This document shows positions 34,582 to 43,441 of a DNA stretch of 64,000 nt, piece after piece. How positions within the stretch are numbered: the first letter of the stretch is position 1; each line of letters starts with the position of its first letter. The notes beneath the pieces were generated by a model. That model was not told where the DNA came from. It searched no databases and worked only from the letters and a program-made list of their open reading frames with translations. The translations under genes were made by a program, and so were the position numbers. The DNA comes from CAWHPS01 sp963831235 (GTDB lineage: Bacteria > Fibrobacterota > OXYB2-FULL-49-7 > JAEUSG01), in the NCBI GenBank assembly GCA_963831235.1, contig CAWHPS010000063.1, positions 1 through 64,000 of the forward strand, written 5' to 3'.

Positions 34582-35460
34582 ATGTTAAAAAGTGTTGCTG
34601 AAATCTTTAAAAGCGGGGTTTATATAAGTGATGGGGGCTGGGGATCAGAACTCATCAAACGAGGTCTTGTTTTAGGAGACAATGCAGAACTTTGGAATAT
34701 CACACACCACGAACAGGTACTGGCAGTTGCAAAATCCTACGTTGATGCAGGTTCTGATATCATACTCACAAATACCTTTGGCGGAAACAGTTTCATTCAG
34801 GAAAAGCACGGTCAGGAAAAGCGGATAGGAGAACTGAACAAAGCAGCGGTTTTAATATCAAAAGAGGCTGCGGATGGAAAGGCACTTGTTTTTGCCTCCA
34901 TAGGCCCGACCGGCAAAATGGTTTCCATGGGAGAAATATCAAGTCTTGATGCTTATCAGGCATTCAAGGAACAGGCTGATGAGATAGAATCAGCAGGCGC
35001 TGATGCCATTGTAATTGAGACCATGAGTGATGTTGAGGAATTTGATGCTGCCATGAAGGCGGCAAAGGAAACCGGTCTTCCTGTTGTTGGTTGTATGTCT
35101 TTTGACAGCGGAACGGAAAAAGAGCGCACAATGATGGGGATAAATGTATCGGATATGATAGAAGTGTGCAAGGCACGCGGCGCAGATGCTGTTGGCGCAA
35201 ATTGCGGGGTCGGAATAGAGAGCTATATTGCAATAGCAAAAAATATTCTTTCTTCCACAAACCTTCCTGTGTGGATTAAGGCCAATGCCGGCTTACCGGT
35301 AATTGAACATGGTAAAACTGTTTACAAAATGGGGCCAGAAGAATTCGCCGGATATGCGGTTGAACTTAAGAACCTCGGGGTGCGGGTAATAGGCGGATGT
35401 TGCGGTACAACACCGGCCCACATAGCTGCTGTAAAAAAGGCTTTCTCTAACCGTAAATAA
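34582..35460 (+). CDS. Homocysteine S-methyltransferase, MetH-type module
   Basis: The 292-residue zinc barrel matches the first module of MetH: DGGWGSELIKRGL, ADGKALVFASIGPTG and the three zinc ligands Cys208 (VGANCGVG) and Cys273-Cys274 (GGCCGTTPAHI). It transfers the methyl group from methyl-corrinoid protein to homocysteine. As a stand-alone polypeptide beside stand-alone pterin and corrinoid modules, it completes a split methionine synthase. It lies 21 nt after fhs. Confidence 0.92.
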   Translation: MLKSVAEIFKSGVYISDGGWGSELIKRGLVLGDNAELWNITHHEQVLAVAKSYVDAGSDIILTNTFGGNSFIQEKHGQEKRIGELNKAAVLISKEAADGKALVFASIGPTGKMVSMGEISSLDAYQAFKEQADEIESAGADAIVIETMSDVEEFDAAMKAAKETGLPVVGCMSFDSGTEKERTMMGINVSDMIEVCKARGADAVGANCGVGIESYIAIAKNILSSTNLPVWIKANAGLPVIEHGKTVYKMGPEEFAGYAVELKNLGVRVIGGCCGTTPAHIAAVKKAFSNRK

Positions 35461-35500
35461 ACCTGAGAGTGGCCCTGACATAGTATAGAGGGAATTGCTT

Positions 35501-37030
35501 ATGAATCGTTTAATGAATAAACTGGAGAATACCGATGAATTCATTTATTCAATGGAAATGGTGACAGGCAGGGGGCTTACTGAAAAGGACCTTACTTTAC
35601 TTGAAAGTGAGGCAAAGGAAGCAACCAATTATGGCAAAATAGATGTCTTGAGTTTTACAGACAATCCCGGGGGCAATACAAGGCTTATGCCTGATTATTT
35701 TGCCGGTCTCCAGCAAAAGGACGGCGGCCCATCCGTATTGGTCCATGTTGCATGCAAGGATTATAACCGTGCAGGACTCGAATCAAGATTATTTCAGCTC
35801 TGGCAGATGGGAATAAAAAATGTTCTTGCCCTGACCGGCGATTATCCGAGCGCTGTTTATCAGGGGGTTGCAAAACCGGTCTTTGATTTGGATTCAGTAA
35901 CACTTCTTGAACTTATCGCAAACCTAAATCATGGGCTGCCTCTTCCAGGGCGCAGACCTGGAATGGAGTCCTATCTTAAGCCAACAGAGTTTTATCCCGG
36001 GGCTGCTGTTTCTCCCTTTAAATGTGAAGAGGCGGAACTTGCTTCCCAGTATATGAAACTGCTCAACAAGGTCGACCGGGGTGCGCGTTTTATTTACACT
36101 CAGGTTGGTTATAATGCGAGGAAGCTCGACGAACTTATTCGATTTGCAGGAATAAACAAACTTAAGGCCCACTTTATTGGGAATGTCTTTGTGCTTCATC
36201 CTGTTGTAAGCAGATTAATGAATGAAAATCAGCTGCCTGGGTGCGTTGTCACGGCTCCTTTGTATGCCAGGGTCAAGGAATGGGCAAAGGAACCTGACAA
36301 AGGCAAGGCCAAATTCATTGACTTTGCAGCTAAACAGATAGCTGTGCTAAAAGGGCTCGGGTATAGAGGCGCTCATATAGGTGGTTTCGGTCTCAAGTTC
36401 AATGAATTGGTTACAATAATAGAGCACTCGGAAAAAATATCAGGCCAATGGAAAGAGTTTCTTCCTGAAATGATGTTTGAGGATTCTAATGAATTCTATT
36501 TGTTCGGAATGGAAAAAGGAACTGGTCTTAATACCAGCGAGCCCAATCCGGACATAAAAAAGAAACCATTTAAACAGGCTTCACATTCTTTAATGAAAAT
36601 CATACATGGCCTGATATTCTCGAAAAAATCACTATTCTTTAAACCTTCCATTCATTTGTCAAAGCTTCTTGAAAAAAAAGAAACCCTTGGCAGAAAACTG
36701 GATAGCCTCGAGCATACTGTAAAGTTTTTTTCCAATGGATGCAACCATTGCGGTGATTGTGTTTTGCCTGACACCACTTATTTATGCCCCGAGGAAAATT
36801 GCGCAAAATATCTGAGGAATGGCCCCTGTGGCGGAAGTTTTCACGGTAAATGCGAGGTCTTTAAACACAAGGAATGCTTCTGGGTAAGGATATATAAAAG
36901 GCGAAAGGCCTTTGGTGAACTTGAAAGAACAGAGAACAATAAAACTTTGACCAGGAATTGGGCGCTGTACCAATCATCGTCGTGGATTAATTATTTTACC
37001 GGCAAAGATAACCAACATGTCAAAGCCTGA
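35501..37030 (+). CDS. metF: Methylene-THF reductase with C-terminal MTHFR_C domain
   Basis: The protein of about 509 residues is a fusion. Residues 1-310 form a MetF barrel (FIYSMEMVTGRGL, VLALTGDYP, GAHIGGFGLKFNELV), which reduces methylene-THF to methyl-THF. The C-terminal part (about 395-480) is the Cys-rich MTHFR_C/MetV-like zinc domain (CNHCGDCVLP, CPEENCAKYLRNGPCGGSFH, KCEVFKHKEC). In acetogens these two are separate MetF and MetV subunits. ATG 35501 was chosen over TTG 35495 because it follows AGAGGGAAT. Last gene of the one-carbon operon. Confidence 0.9.
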   Translation: MNRLMNKLENTDEFIYSMEMVTGRGLTEKDLTLLESEAKEATNYGKIDVLSFTDNPGGNTRLMPDYFAGLQQKDGGPSVLVHVACKDYNRAGLESRLFQLWQMGIKNVLALTGDYPSAVYQGVAKPVFDLDSVTLLELIANLNHGLPLPGRRPGMESYLKPTEFYPGAAVSPFKCEEAELASQYMKLLNKVDRGARFIYTQVGYNARKLDELIRFAGINKLKAHFIGNVFVLHPVVSRLMNENQLPGCVVTAPLYARVKEWAKEPDKGKAKFIDFAAKQIAVLKGLGYRGAHIGGFGLKFNELVTIIEHSEKISGQWKEFLPEMMFEDSNEFYLFGMEKGTGLNTSEPNPDIKKKPFKQASHSLMKIIHGLIFSKKSLFFKPSIHLSKLLEKKETLGRKLDSLEHTVKFFSNGCNHCGDCVLPDTTYLCPEENCAKYLRNGPCGGSFHGKCEVFKHKECFWVRIYKRRKAFGELERTENNKTLTRNWALYQSSSWINYFTGKDNQHVKA

Positions 37031-37092
37031 TTTCATCGTAAACAATAAATGGTTCAGGGATAAATTTTAGAGCAAGGTTTTAAAGTCAATTT

Positions 37093-37305
37093 TCAGGTCG
37101 GATCTATTTCTTCAATAGAATAACCGTTTTTTTCCAATAGTTCCGTTACTTCCTCTTTATTTTCTGGATTAACATTTATAATCTGGTAAACCTCGAATTC
37201 TCCTCCGGCAATACTTGCTCCGAGTTTTGTGAGCTTTTCAATTAAATCCTTTGTAAGTACAGGTGTGCTGCGCTTGACTCGTAGCCAACGTTTTAGTTTC
37301 GGCAT
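37093..37305 (-). CDS. Hypothetical protein, 70 residues
   Basis: This small basic-to-acidic protein (MPKLKRWLRVKRSTPVLTKD, ending GYSIEEIDPT) has a predicted alpha/beta pattern and no recognised family. It has a purine-rich AAAGGATT before its ATG. It stands alone, convergent with the one-carbon operon. It could be a real small gene; there is no functional clue. Confidence 0.45.
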   Translation of the reverse strand: MPKLKRWLRVKRSTPVLTKDLIEKLTKLGASIAGGEFEVYQIINVNPENKEEVTELLEKNGYSIEEIDPT

Positions 37306-37398
37306 TTTAATCCTTTTTTTTAATCAATAGTAAAATAGTGTTGAATAGGCAGAAAATCAAGTTTTTAATTTGGGTGCGCGATTCAACAAGATTATAAT

Positions 37399-37572
37399 CT
37401 CAGTGATCCTCAGTTTTGGCCTTTGTAAATGCATTAATATATTTCGTCATTCCTTTATGGCCCTCACCCCTGGCCCCTCTCCCGCTCACGGGAGAGGGGA
37501 AAAAGGGGTGAGGGTTAATTAGAATGCTAAAGATTTTTCTTCTATGGCAATTTAAAACTGGGGATATGTGAG
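37399..37572. mobile_element. 174-bp MITE-like element, copy 1
   Basis: The element has imperfect terminal inverted repeats of about 19 bp (starts CTCAGTGATCCTCAGTTTT; ends AAAACTGGGGATATGTGAG). It is flanked on both sides by the perfect 9-bp direct repeat GATTATAAT (37390-37398 and 37573-37581), a target-site duplication. The core holds a long palindrome (CCCTCACCCC ... GGGGTGAGGG) with an inner CCCCTCTCCC/GGGAGAGGGG stem. It carries no gene. A second copy of identical length lies at 56965-57138. Confidence 0.9.
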
Positions 37573-37694
37573 GATTATAATGATAAACCAATTATTTCCA
37601 TTAACAATTTAAATCAATATTTTCTTATATTGAAGCATTAGGTTTGAATAAATGATTTAATTGAATCGTATTATTTTAGAGGAACATAAATAGA

Positions 37695-38861
37695 ATGGTA
37701 AAAACAGGGCTTGACCATATTTCCAATTCCTTACCACGTTTTTTTAAAGGGGCGAATGTTGGTCTTTTATGCCATCCTGCATCTGTCAATTCCAGTCTGA
37801 TCCATGCATCAGATATATTACCCAAGATAAAAGGTATCAATCTCAAATGTTTTTTTGGCCCACAGCATGGGATTCGCGGTGAAACCCAGGCAAACATGAT
37901 TGAATGGGAAGGGTTTAAAGACAAAAAGACAGGGCTCCCTGTTTACAGCCTTTATGGAAATAACCGCAAACCTACAGAAAAAATGCTTGAAAATATTGAC
38001 ATCCTTATTTGCGATATGATGGATATAGGATCACGGTACTACACATATATCTGGACATTGTATCTCTGCATGGAGGCATGTGCAAAAAAGGGGATTAAAG
38101 TGGTTGTCCTTGACAGGCCCAATCCTATAAATGGAATCACCATGGAAGGGCCGGTGCTGGACGAGTATTATGCTTCTTTTGTCGGGCTTAAGCCTTTGCC
38201 AATCCGCCATGGCATGACAATCGGCGAGATTGCAGCCTATTTCAAGGGTGAGTTTATTCCAAACGCTGACATTACAATAATCAAGATGTCCAATTGGAGG
38301 CGGCATCAATATTATGATGAAACCGGACTTCAATGGGTTATGCCGTCACCCAATATACCTTCTGTTGATGCAGCCCTTGTTTATCCTGGAATGTGTCTTC
38401 TTGAAGGCACTACCTTAAGCGAAGGCCGTGGGACAACGAAACCTTTTGAATTATTCGGAGCCCCGTATATGGATCCGGATAAAGTATCGTGGTATCTTAA
38501 TGGGTTAAAACTTCCAGGGGTTTATTTCAGGCCGAATTATTTTAAACCCACATTTGATAAATTTAAAGACCTTGTTTGCGGCGGGGCCCAGATACATATT
38601 CTAAATAGAAATACATTCAAGCCATTTCTAACAGGAATAGCTGTTATTCAAGCATCTGTGAAGTTGTATCCAAAGCAATTCAAATGGCTCAAAGGGCCGT
38701 ATGAATATGAGGTTGTAAAAAAACCGATTGACATCCTTTTGGGGGTTAAAGGAATAAGAGTGATGCTGGAAAAAGGAGCGTCGTTAAATTCAATTGAAAC
38801 CAGATATGCAAATAGACTCGAAGCCTTCAAGAAGATTCGCAAACAATATTTGTTATATTAA
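37695..38861 (+). CDS. NamZ-like exo-beta-N-acetylmuramidase (DUF1343)
   Basis: The 388-residue DUF1343 protein has KGANVGLLCHPASVNSS, FFGPQHGIRGETQANM, LICDMMDIGSRYYTYIWTLY and LDRPNPINGITMEGPVLD. NamZ enzymes release MurNAc from the non-reducing end of peptidoglycan fragments. No signal peptide is seen, so the protein may act in the cytoplasm on imported muropeptides, unlike exported NamZ. It lies 8 nt before a MurU-AmgK-like fusion gene, which fits salvage of the MurNAc it would release. Confidence 0.88.
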   Translation: MVKTGLDHISNSLPRFFKGANVGLLCHPASVNSSLIHASDILPKIKGINLKCFFGPQHGIRGETQANMIEWEGFKDKKTGLPVYSLYGNNRKPTEKMLENIDILICDMMDIGSRYYTYIWTLYLCMEACAKKGIKVVVLDRPNPINGITMEGPVLDEYYASFVGLKPLPIRHGMTIGEIAAYFKGEFIPNADITIIKMSNWRRHQYYDETGLQWVMPSPNIPSVDAALVYPGMCLLEGTTLSEGRGTTKPFELFGAPYMDPDKVSWYLNGLKLPGVYFRPNYFKPTFDKFKDLVCGGAQIHILNRNTFKPFLTGIAVIQASVKLYPKQFKWLKGPYEYEVVKKPIDILLGVKGIRVMLEKGASLNSIETRYANRLEAFKKIRKQYLLY

Positions 38862-38869
38862 AATAAAAT

Positions 38870-40732
38870 ATGTCACTAAATGCATTCATACTTGCTGCAG
38901 GGTTTGGAAAAAGGTTAAGGCCGATTACTGATGTCATGCCCAAACCACTATTGCCGGTAGTTGGCCGCCCGATTATAGAGTATGTATTCGACAGCATACT
39001 TGATCTTCCTGTTGACAAGATGGGGGTCAATCTGCATTATCTAGGCGAGCAGATACAAGGGTGGGTTGCTGGCACTGCTTACAATGATATTTCAACCTTT
39101 TTTCCTGAAACAGAGATACTGGGAACCGGTGGTGCGCTATTCAATGCCAGGGACTTTTTAAAAGGCAAGACTTTTATTGCACATAATAGCGACATAATCG
39201 CTGACATCGAATTACTTGATATGCTCGAATACCATCAAAAACATAATAATATGATAACCCTTACCATCGACAAAAATGGCAGGGAAAACCATGTGGGAAT
39301 CGATAATAACGGTATGTTAATGAGCATCAAGGAAAACGGACAAAAAAACAGGGCCACGCAATCAGTGACTTTTACAGGCATAGCCATTTATGAACCTGGT
39401 TTTCTAGGGTTTCTGCCTTCGGGTGTTTCACATGTGACCGATTCCTGGCTAAAGGCTGTAGCTGCTGGTGAAAGGGTTGGCACCTTCGACATAACAGGAA
39501 ACTATTGGTCTGACCTTGGAACAATTGAAAGCTATTCCGAAGCAATTGCAAGGGAACTAGCGTTGAGACAAGAAAGCCGATTCATTAATCACCAGGTTTT
39601 TATACCCATAGAATGCGAGTTAAAAGGGCTCATGGTTATTGAGGATAAGGCTTCAATCGGAATGGGCGTCAGGCTTAACAACTGTATTGTATTACCTGAA
39701 GGAAATGTAAAAAGCGGGGAGAATGGAAACAATAAGCTCTACTATAAAGGAGGGGAGCTTCCGCTCAAAGCTTTCAAGCCGGTTTCTGCAAAATTTAAGG
39801 ACGAGGAGATTTTAAGCGGAGGTTCCAACAGGGTTTATTCTCATATCCCTCTGGCTGATGACCTTTACGGAATCATGCTCAAGACGTCCCCAGATGATCC
39901 TGATTTTGAACGCCAAATTACATATACGAGGTTTTTTCAGGGCCATGGAATTCCGGTTCCTCATATTCTGTATTGCGATGAGAGAAGGCATAGGGTAATG
40001 TTCAGTGATCTTGGTAAAAAAGACCTTTATACCTGGTTTCACGAAAACAAAGCCCCTGAGGGGGTGACCAAAATGTATAAAACAGTTATTGATGTTCTTG
40101 TGTGTTTTCAGGCAACCGATCCTTCTGATTGCAAGGAGCTTAAATCTTGGATATTTGATAAGGAAACCTTATTATGGGAAACAAGATATTTCCTTGAGCG
40201 GTTTGTTAAGGGGTATCTTAATCTCTCAGTAAGAAATGAAGGCCGTCTTGAAGAGGAATTTAGTGAACTTGCAAACCATGTTGACCAGTATCCAAAGAGA
40301 ATCATGCATAGGGATTTTCAATCGCGCAACATAATGTTGAATGAAGGCGGGGTTCATCTGATAGATTACCAGGGAGCCCGGATGGGGCCTCCTGCGTACG
40401 ATTTTGTATCAGTTGTTTTTGATCCATATTGCGCTCTTACTGAAAGCGTTGAAAATATCTTATACCGTTATTATCTTGATAAACTCCCTCTTGCTGCAAC
40501 GTATGATACCGCTGTTCTTGGCGAGTCCATTCTCTATTGCGGCTTACAGCGCCATATGCAAGCCCTCGGTGCTTATGGTTTTCTGACACGGATAAAGGGA
40601 AAGGCATGGTTTGAATCGCACATAAAAAGGGCGGTATGGCTTTTGAAGCGTGAAACAGACCGTATTGACGATGAATTTCCCGTATTAAGCAATTTAGTGG
40701 ATGAAATTGCAATAAAAACAGGAGCAACATAA
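38870..40732 (+). CDS. Fused MurNAc-1-P uridylyltransferase (MurU-like) and sugar kinase (AmgK-like)
   Basis: The protein has 620 residues. Residues 1-240 are a nucleotidyltransferase (LAAGFGKRLRPITDVMPKPL, EILGTGGALFNARDFL, HNSDIIADI), followed by a short hexapeptide-like segment. Residues from about 316 form an aminoglycoside-phosphotransferase-fold kinase with GGSNRVYS, the catalytic HRDFQSRNIM (about 479) and LIDYQGARMGPPAYD (about 496). MurU and AmgK are normally two proteins that turn MurNAc into UDP-MurNAc, bypassing fosfomycin-sensitive synthesis. The fusion and the NamZ neighbour support MurNAc salvage; specificity is inferred from context. Confidence 0.82.
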   Translation: MSLNAFILAAGFGKRLRPITDVMPKPLLPVVGRPIIEYVFDSILDLPVDKMGVNLHYLGEQIQGWVAGTAYNDISTFFPETEILGTGGALFNARDFLKGKTFIAHNSDIIADIELLDMLEYHQKHNNMITLTIDKNGRENHVGIDNNGMLMSIKENGQKNRATQSVTFTGIAIYEPGFLGFLPSGVSHVTDSWLKAVAAGERVGTFDITGNYWSDLGTIESYSEAIARELALRQESRFINHQVFIPIECELKGLMVIEDKASIGMGVRLNNCIVLPEGNVKSGENGNNKLYYKGGELPLKAFKPVSAKFKDEEILSGGSNRVYSHIPLADDLYGIMLKTSPDDPDFERQITYTRFFQGHGIPVPHILYCDERRHRVMFSDLGKKDLYTWFHENKAPEGVTKMYKTVIDVLVCFQATDPSDCKELKSWIFDKETLLWETRYFLERFVKGYLNLSVRNEGRLEEEFSELANHVDQYPKRIMHRDFQSRNIMLNEGGVHLIDYQGARMGPPAYDFVSVVFDPYCALTESVENILYRYYLDKLPLAATYDTAVLGESILYCGLQRHMQALGAYGFLTRIKGKAWFESHIKRAVWLLKRETDRIDDEFPVLSNLVDEIAIKTGAT

Positions 40733-40734
40733 GT

Positions 40735-41256
40735 ATGGATTTTTTCAGTGTTGTTTCAAAACGGCATTGCTACAGGGATGTCTTTCTTGACGAACCAATA
40801 CCAGAGGAACACATAAGGATGATTTTGAACGCAGCATTGGATGCGCCTTCAGGATGCAATCTGCAGACAACTAGATTCATTGTTATTCTTGAAAAAAAGT
40901 TAATCGCTGATATGGCTTATATACTTGAAAAAGAAAGGCTTAAAACAGCCCAGGCAATGATCTTATTCACATGCGAAACAGGTTCAACATATACTATTGA
41001 AGATTGTTCTGCGGCGGTTGAAAATGCCCTGCTAGCGCTTACCGCTCTTGGATACGCATCATGCTGGTATGATGGTGCGTTGCGGCATGGTGATCGTGCA
41101 AAGCGCATCATGAATTTACTTTCAATCCTTTCTCCCAATATGCCGAGGGTACTTATACCCATAGGAAAGCCTGCAAATGAAATAATTCCTCCTGTTAAGA
41201 AGGCCTTTCATGAACGTGTTTCGAAAAACAATTTTTCCGTACCGTATAATCTGTAG
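40735..41256 (+). CDS. Nitroreductase-family protein
   Basis: The 173-residue FMN-dependent nitroreductase-fold protein has the N-terminal FFSVVSKRHCYRDVF (R-x-S-x-R-x-F-like), ILNAALDAPSGCNLQTTRFI and the C-terminal ALGYASCWYDG region. It lies 2 nt after the MurU-AmgK-like gene, so it belongs to the same operon, though a redox step in MurNAc salvage is not obvious. The substrate is unknown, as for most family members. Confidence 0.85.
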   Translation: MDFFSVVSKRHCYRDVFLDEPIPEEHIRMILNAALDAPSGCNLQTTRFIVILEKKLIADMAYILEKERLKTAQAMILFTCETGSTYTIEDCSAAVENALLALTALGYASCWYDGALRHGDRAKRIMNLLSILSPNMPRVLIPIGKPANEIIPPVKKAFHERVSKNNFSVPYNL

Positions 41257-41278
41257 ATTTGTTTGACTCAATACCGGT

Positions 41279-43441
41279 TCAGGTGATGCTTACCAGAATA
41301 AAAGTAATATCATCTTCAAAAGCCCTGTTTTCAGCGAATTCATAGGCTTTACGGAGTAGCTCCAGTTTTGTTGCATTCACGCTATTACCCAGCATTGAAG
41401 ATATAATATTGAAAAGTTTGTTTTTCCCGAAAAGGTCGTCATTATTATTGCGCAGTTCGATCATGCCATCCGTATAAAGAAGAAGACGATCTCCTTGTTC
41501 AAGCTTGAATTTATAATCGAAATAATCAAATTCAGGGCTATTGCCGATTAGCGGACTTCCCTCCCTTAAAAGAATAGGTGAAAGAGGCCGCTTCGAAGAA
41601 AATACGGCCGGCGGACAATGGCCGGCCCGGGAATATGTGAGTTCGCCTTTTCCAAGGTCTATTACGCAAAGGAAAGCAGTCATGAACATTGATGCATCAG
41701 CCACAATACATATATCCCGGTTCAGAAGCTCCATGATAGCAGCCGGAGACAGGGTCTGCTTGAATGCGTTTTCAAAAGACATTTTTGCCATGGAGGCAAT
41801 GAGGGATGCTGCTATTCCATGTCCTGAAACATCAAAAATCAAGACCATGTATTTTTCAGGTGATATGGTTTTTATGTCAAAAAGATCTCCCCCGACCTTG
41901 CCAGATGATTTATGACTATAAGCGAATTCTATTTTAGGGCTCTTGGGAAGCGGGATATTGGTTAAAACAGCCTCAATTTTATTGGCTGTATTTAATTCCT
42001 GTTCCAAATTTTTCAAATTCGTATTTATTTGTTCGAGAAGTTTTCTGCTATACGTTACATCCTTCATGTACACATATCGAAACATATGATCCTTAAATAG
42101 ATCTATTTTGCCCATTCTGGATTCATAAACCCGGCCCGGCATGGTATAAAACTTCAGGTCAATTTGTCCTTCAGGCATTTTATTTATATTGAATTCGGAT
42201 GGTCTTGAATACAGATGGATGTCTTTGATTATTGTTCCCTCACTTGCAAGAAAACCAATGCGATCGTTTTGAGGGATTGAAATCGGATCAGTATCAAATA
42301 GCGTGACAATTCTTATTCCATTGATGTAAATTGAAAAAGCGCCCCCTATCTTTTCAAAGCCGAACAGGACTGTTTCGTTTTCTCCGGTCTTTTCCGGTAT
42401 AAAGGTTTTAACCGGCATTTCTAATTTGTCAATTATTTTACCGCTTTTTTTCAGATGGATTGATAAACTGGTGGGATTGGTTGACATTGGGGCTTTTCGA
42501 ATGCTGATATTATATGCGCCCTGGTCCGATGATTCCAATGCGTGAAAGATATTTACATGAAAGACTACGCCAATGGCATTCAGAGTCATTGGTAAATCAG
42601 TAAGCTTGCTGTGAAATGTTATTAAAAGGTCGGATTTCGAATGATCGAAGCTGTCAAGACAAGTGATGAACCCGTTATAGCCTACGGTGTTTGAACGGAA
42701 GCCATTGCCCATGAATTCCCATGCGGAATTCTGTTCAACCAGCCATTTTTCAGATGGATGCCCTGACAAATCACAGTCATTTGTCCAGCCCGTTGAAGGA
42801 CGAATGGTGACCGTTGATAGATATTTTCTTGCATTGGTTTCCCTGTGTAAAAGACGGTTCCAGTTATCAGGGGGGGTGAGTTCATGCATGAATCGCCTGG
42901 GGGTCTCAGGAGACATTTTCATGTTTGTTGCAAATGCATGACATGTAAACAAAAACTCATCATTATCATCAAGCACTACCATCATGTCCTCAGACTGGTT
43001 GCCCTTGTGCTTGTCCATGAAATAATCCTGTACATGGAGAGCGGCAAGAAGATAATCGCCAAAGGAAGTCACACTTATCATTGCCGGGATACCCTTGACA
43101 AAATGGTGGACATCTGATTTTGAATTCCAGGGCTTGTTGAGGAATGGAAGCAGAAGCGCGGTAAAGCGATCTTTCCCATTGACACTTTTGAGTTGAACCA
43201 TTAATTCATCAACCGTAGTTTTCTTATCGTTGTTGGGTTTAAGGAGGTCCGACAGTTTATATCCGGCAAGCGAATGTACGCCAGTTGTAATACTGAAATA
43301 TTGTTCCATATAGTGAAGGTCGTATAAAATGTGTCCCTCGCGATCATAAACAATATAAAAGACTTTGCCCGAAGGTACTGGAACATCTTCGAGGAGGTTT
43401 CTTAGTCGTTCAGGAAATTCTGATGGAATCGGTTGTGACAT
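41279..43441 (-). CDS. SpoIIE/RsbU-type protein phosphatase with central jelly-roll-like domain, copy A
   Basis: The protein has 720 residues. The first 190 residues are PAS/GAF-like (IVYDREGHILYD, DDNDEFLFTCHAF). Residues of about 220-420 look like a concanavalin/LamG-like beta sandwich (SDLLITFHSKLTDLP, AFSIYINGIRIVTLFDTDPI, DRIGFLASEG). A coiled coil follows (about 465-500). The C-terminal PP2C domain has KVGGDLFDIK, FDVSGHGIAASLIASMAKM, the YSRAGHCPPA segment and LYTDGMIELRN; its Asp residues bind metal. Such phosphatases act in partner-switching control of sigma factors or other outputs. The start shares one base with the stop of its paralogue upstream (TGATG). Confidence 0.85.
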   Translation of the reverse strand: MSQPIPSEFPERLRNLLEDVPVPSGKVFYIVYDREGHILYDLHYMEQYFSITTGVHSLAGYKLSDLLKPNNDKKTTVDELMVQLKSVNGKDRFTALLLPFLNKPWNSKSDVHHFVKGIPAMISVTSFGDYLLAALHVQDYFMDKHKGNQSEDMMVVLDDNDEFLFTCHAFATNMKMSPETPRRFMHELTPPDNWNRLLHRETNARKYLSTVTIRPSTGWTNDCDLSGHPSEKWLVEQNSAWEFMGNGFRSNTVGYNGFITCLDSFDHSKSDLLITFHSKLTDLPMTLNAIGVVFHVNIFHALESSDQGAYNISIRKAPMSTNPTSLSIHLKKSGKIIDKLEMPVKTFIPEKTGENETVLFGFEKIGGAFSIYINGIRIVTLFDTDPISIPQNDRIGFLASEGTIIKDIHLYSRPSEFNINKMPEGQIDLKFYTMPGRVYESRMGKIDLFKDHMFRYVYMKDVTYSRKLLEQINTNLKNLEQELNTANKIEAVLTNIPLPKSPKIEFAYSHKSSGKVGGDLFDIKTISPEKYMVLIFDVSGHGIAASLIASMAKMSFENAFKQTLSPAAIMELLNRDICIVADASMFMTAFLCVIDLGKGELTYSRAGHCPPAVFSSKRPLSPILLREGSPLIGNSPEFDYFDYKFKLEQGDRLLLYTDGMIELRNNNDDLFGKNKLFNIISSMLGNSVNATKLELLRKAYEFAENRAFEDDITFILVSIT

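Noticed and set aside
31222..37030. Full Wood-Ljungdahl acetogenesis cluster
   Set aside because: No CO dehydrogenase/acetyl-CoA synthase, iron-sulfur corrinoid protein large subunit or FolD gene is in the window; the homocysteine methyltransferase points to methionine.
37400..37591. Minus-strand frame with NPHPFFPSPVSGRGARGEG-like text, also at 56966-57172
   Set aside because: It is a translation of the palindromic core of the 174-bp mobile element, not a gene.
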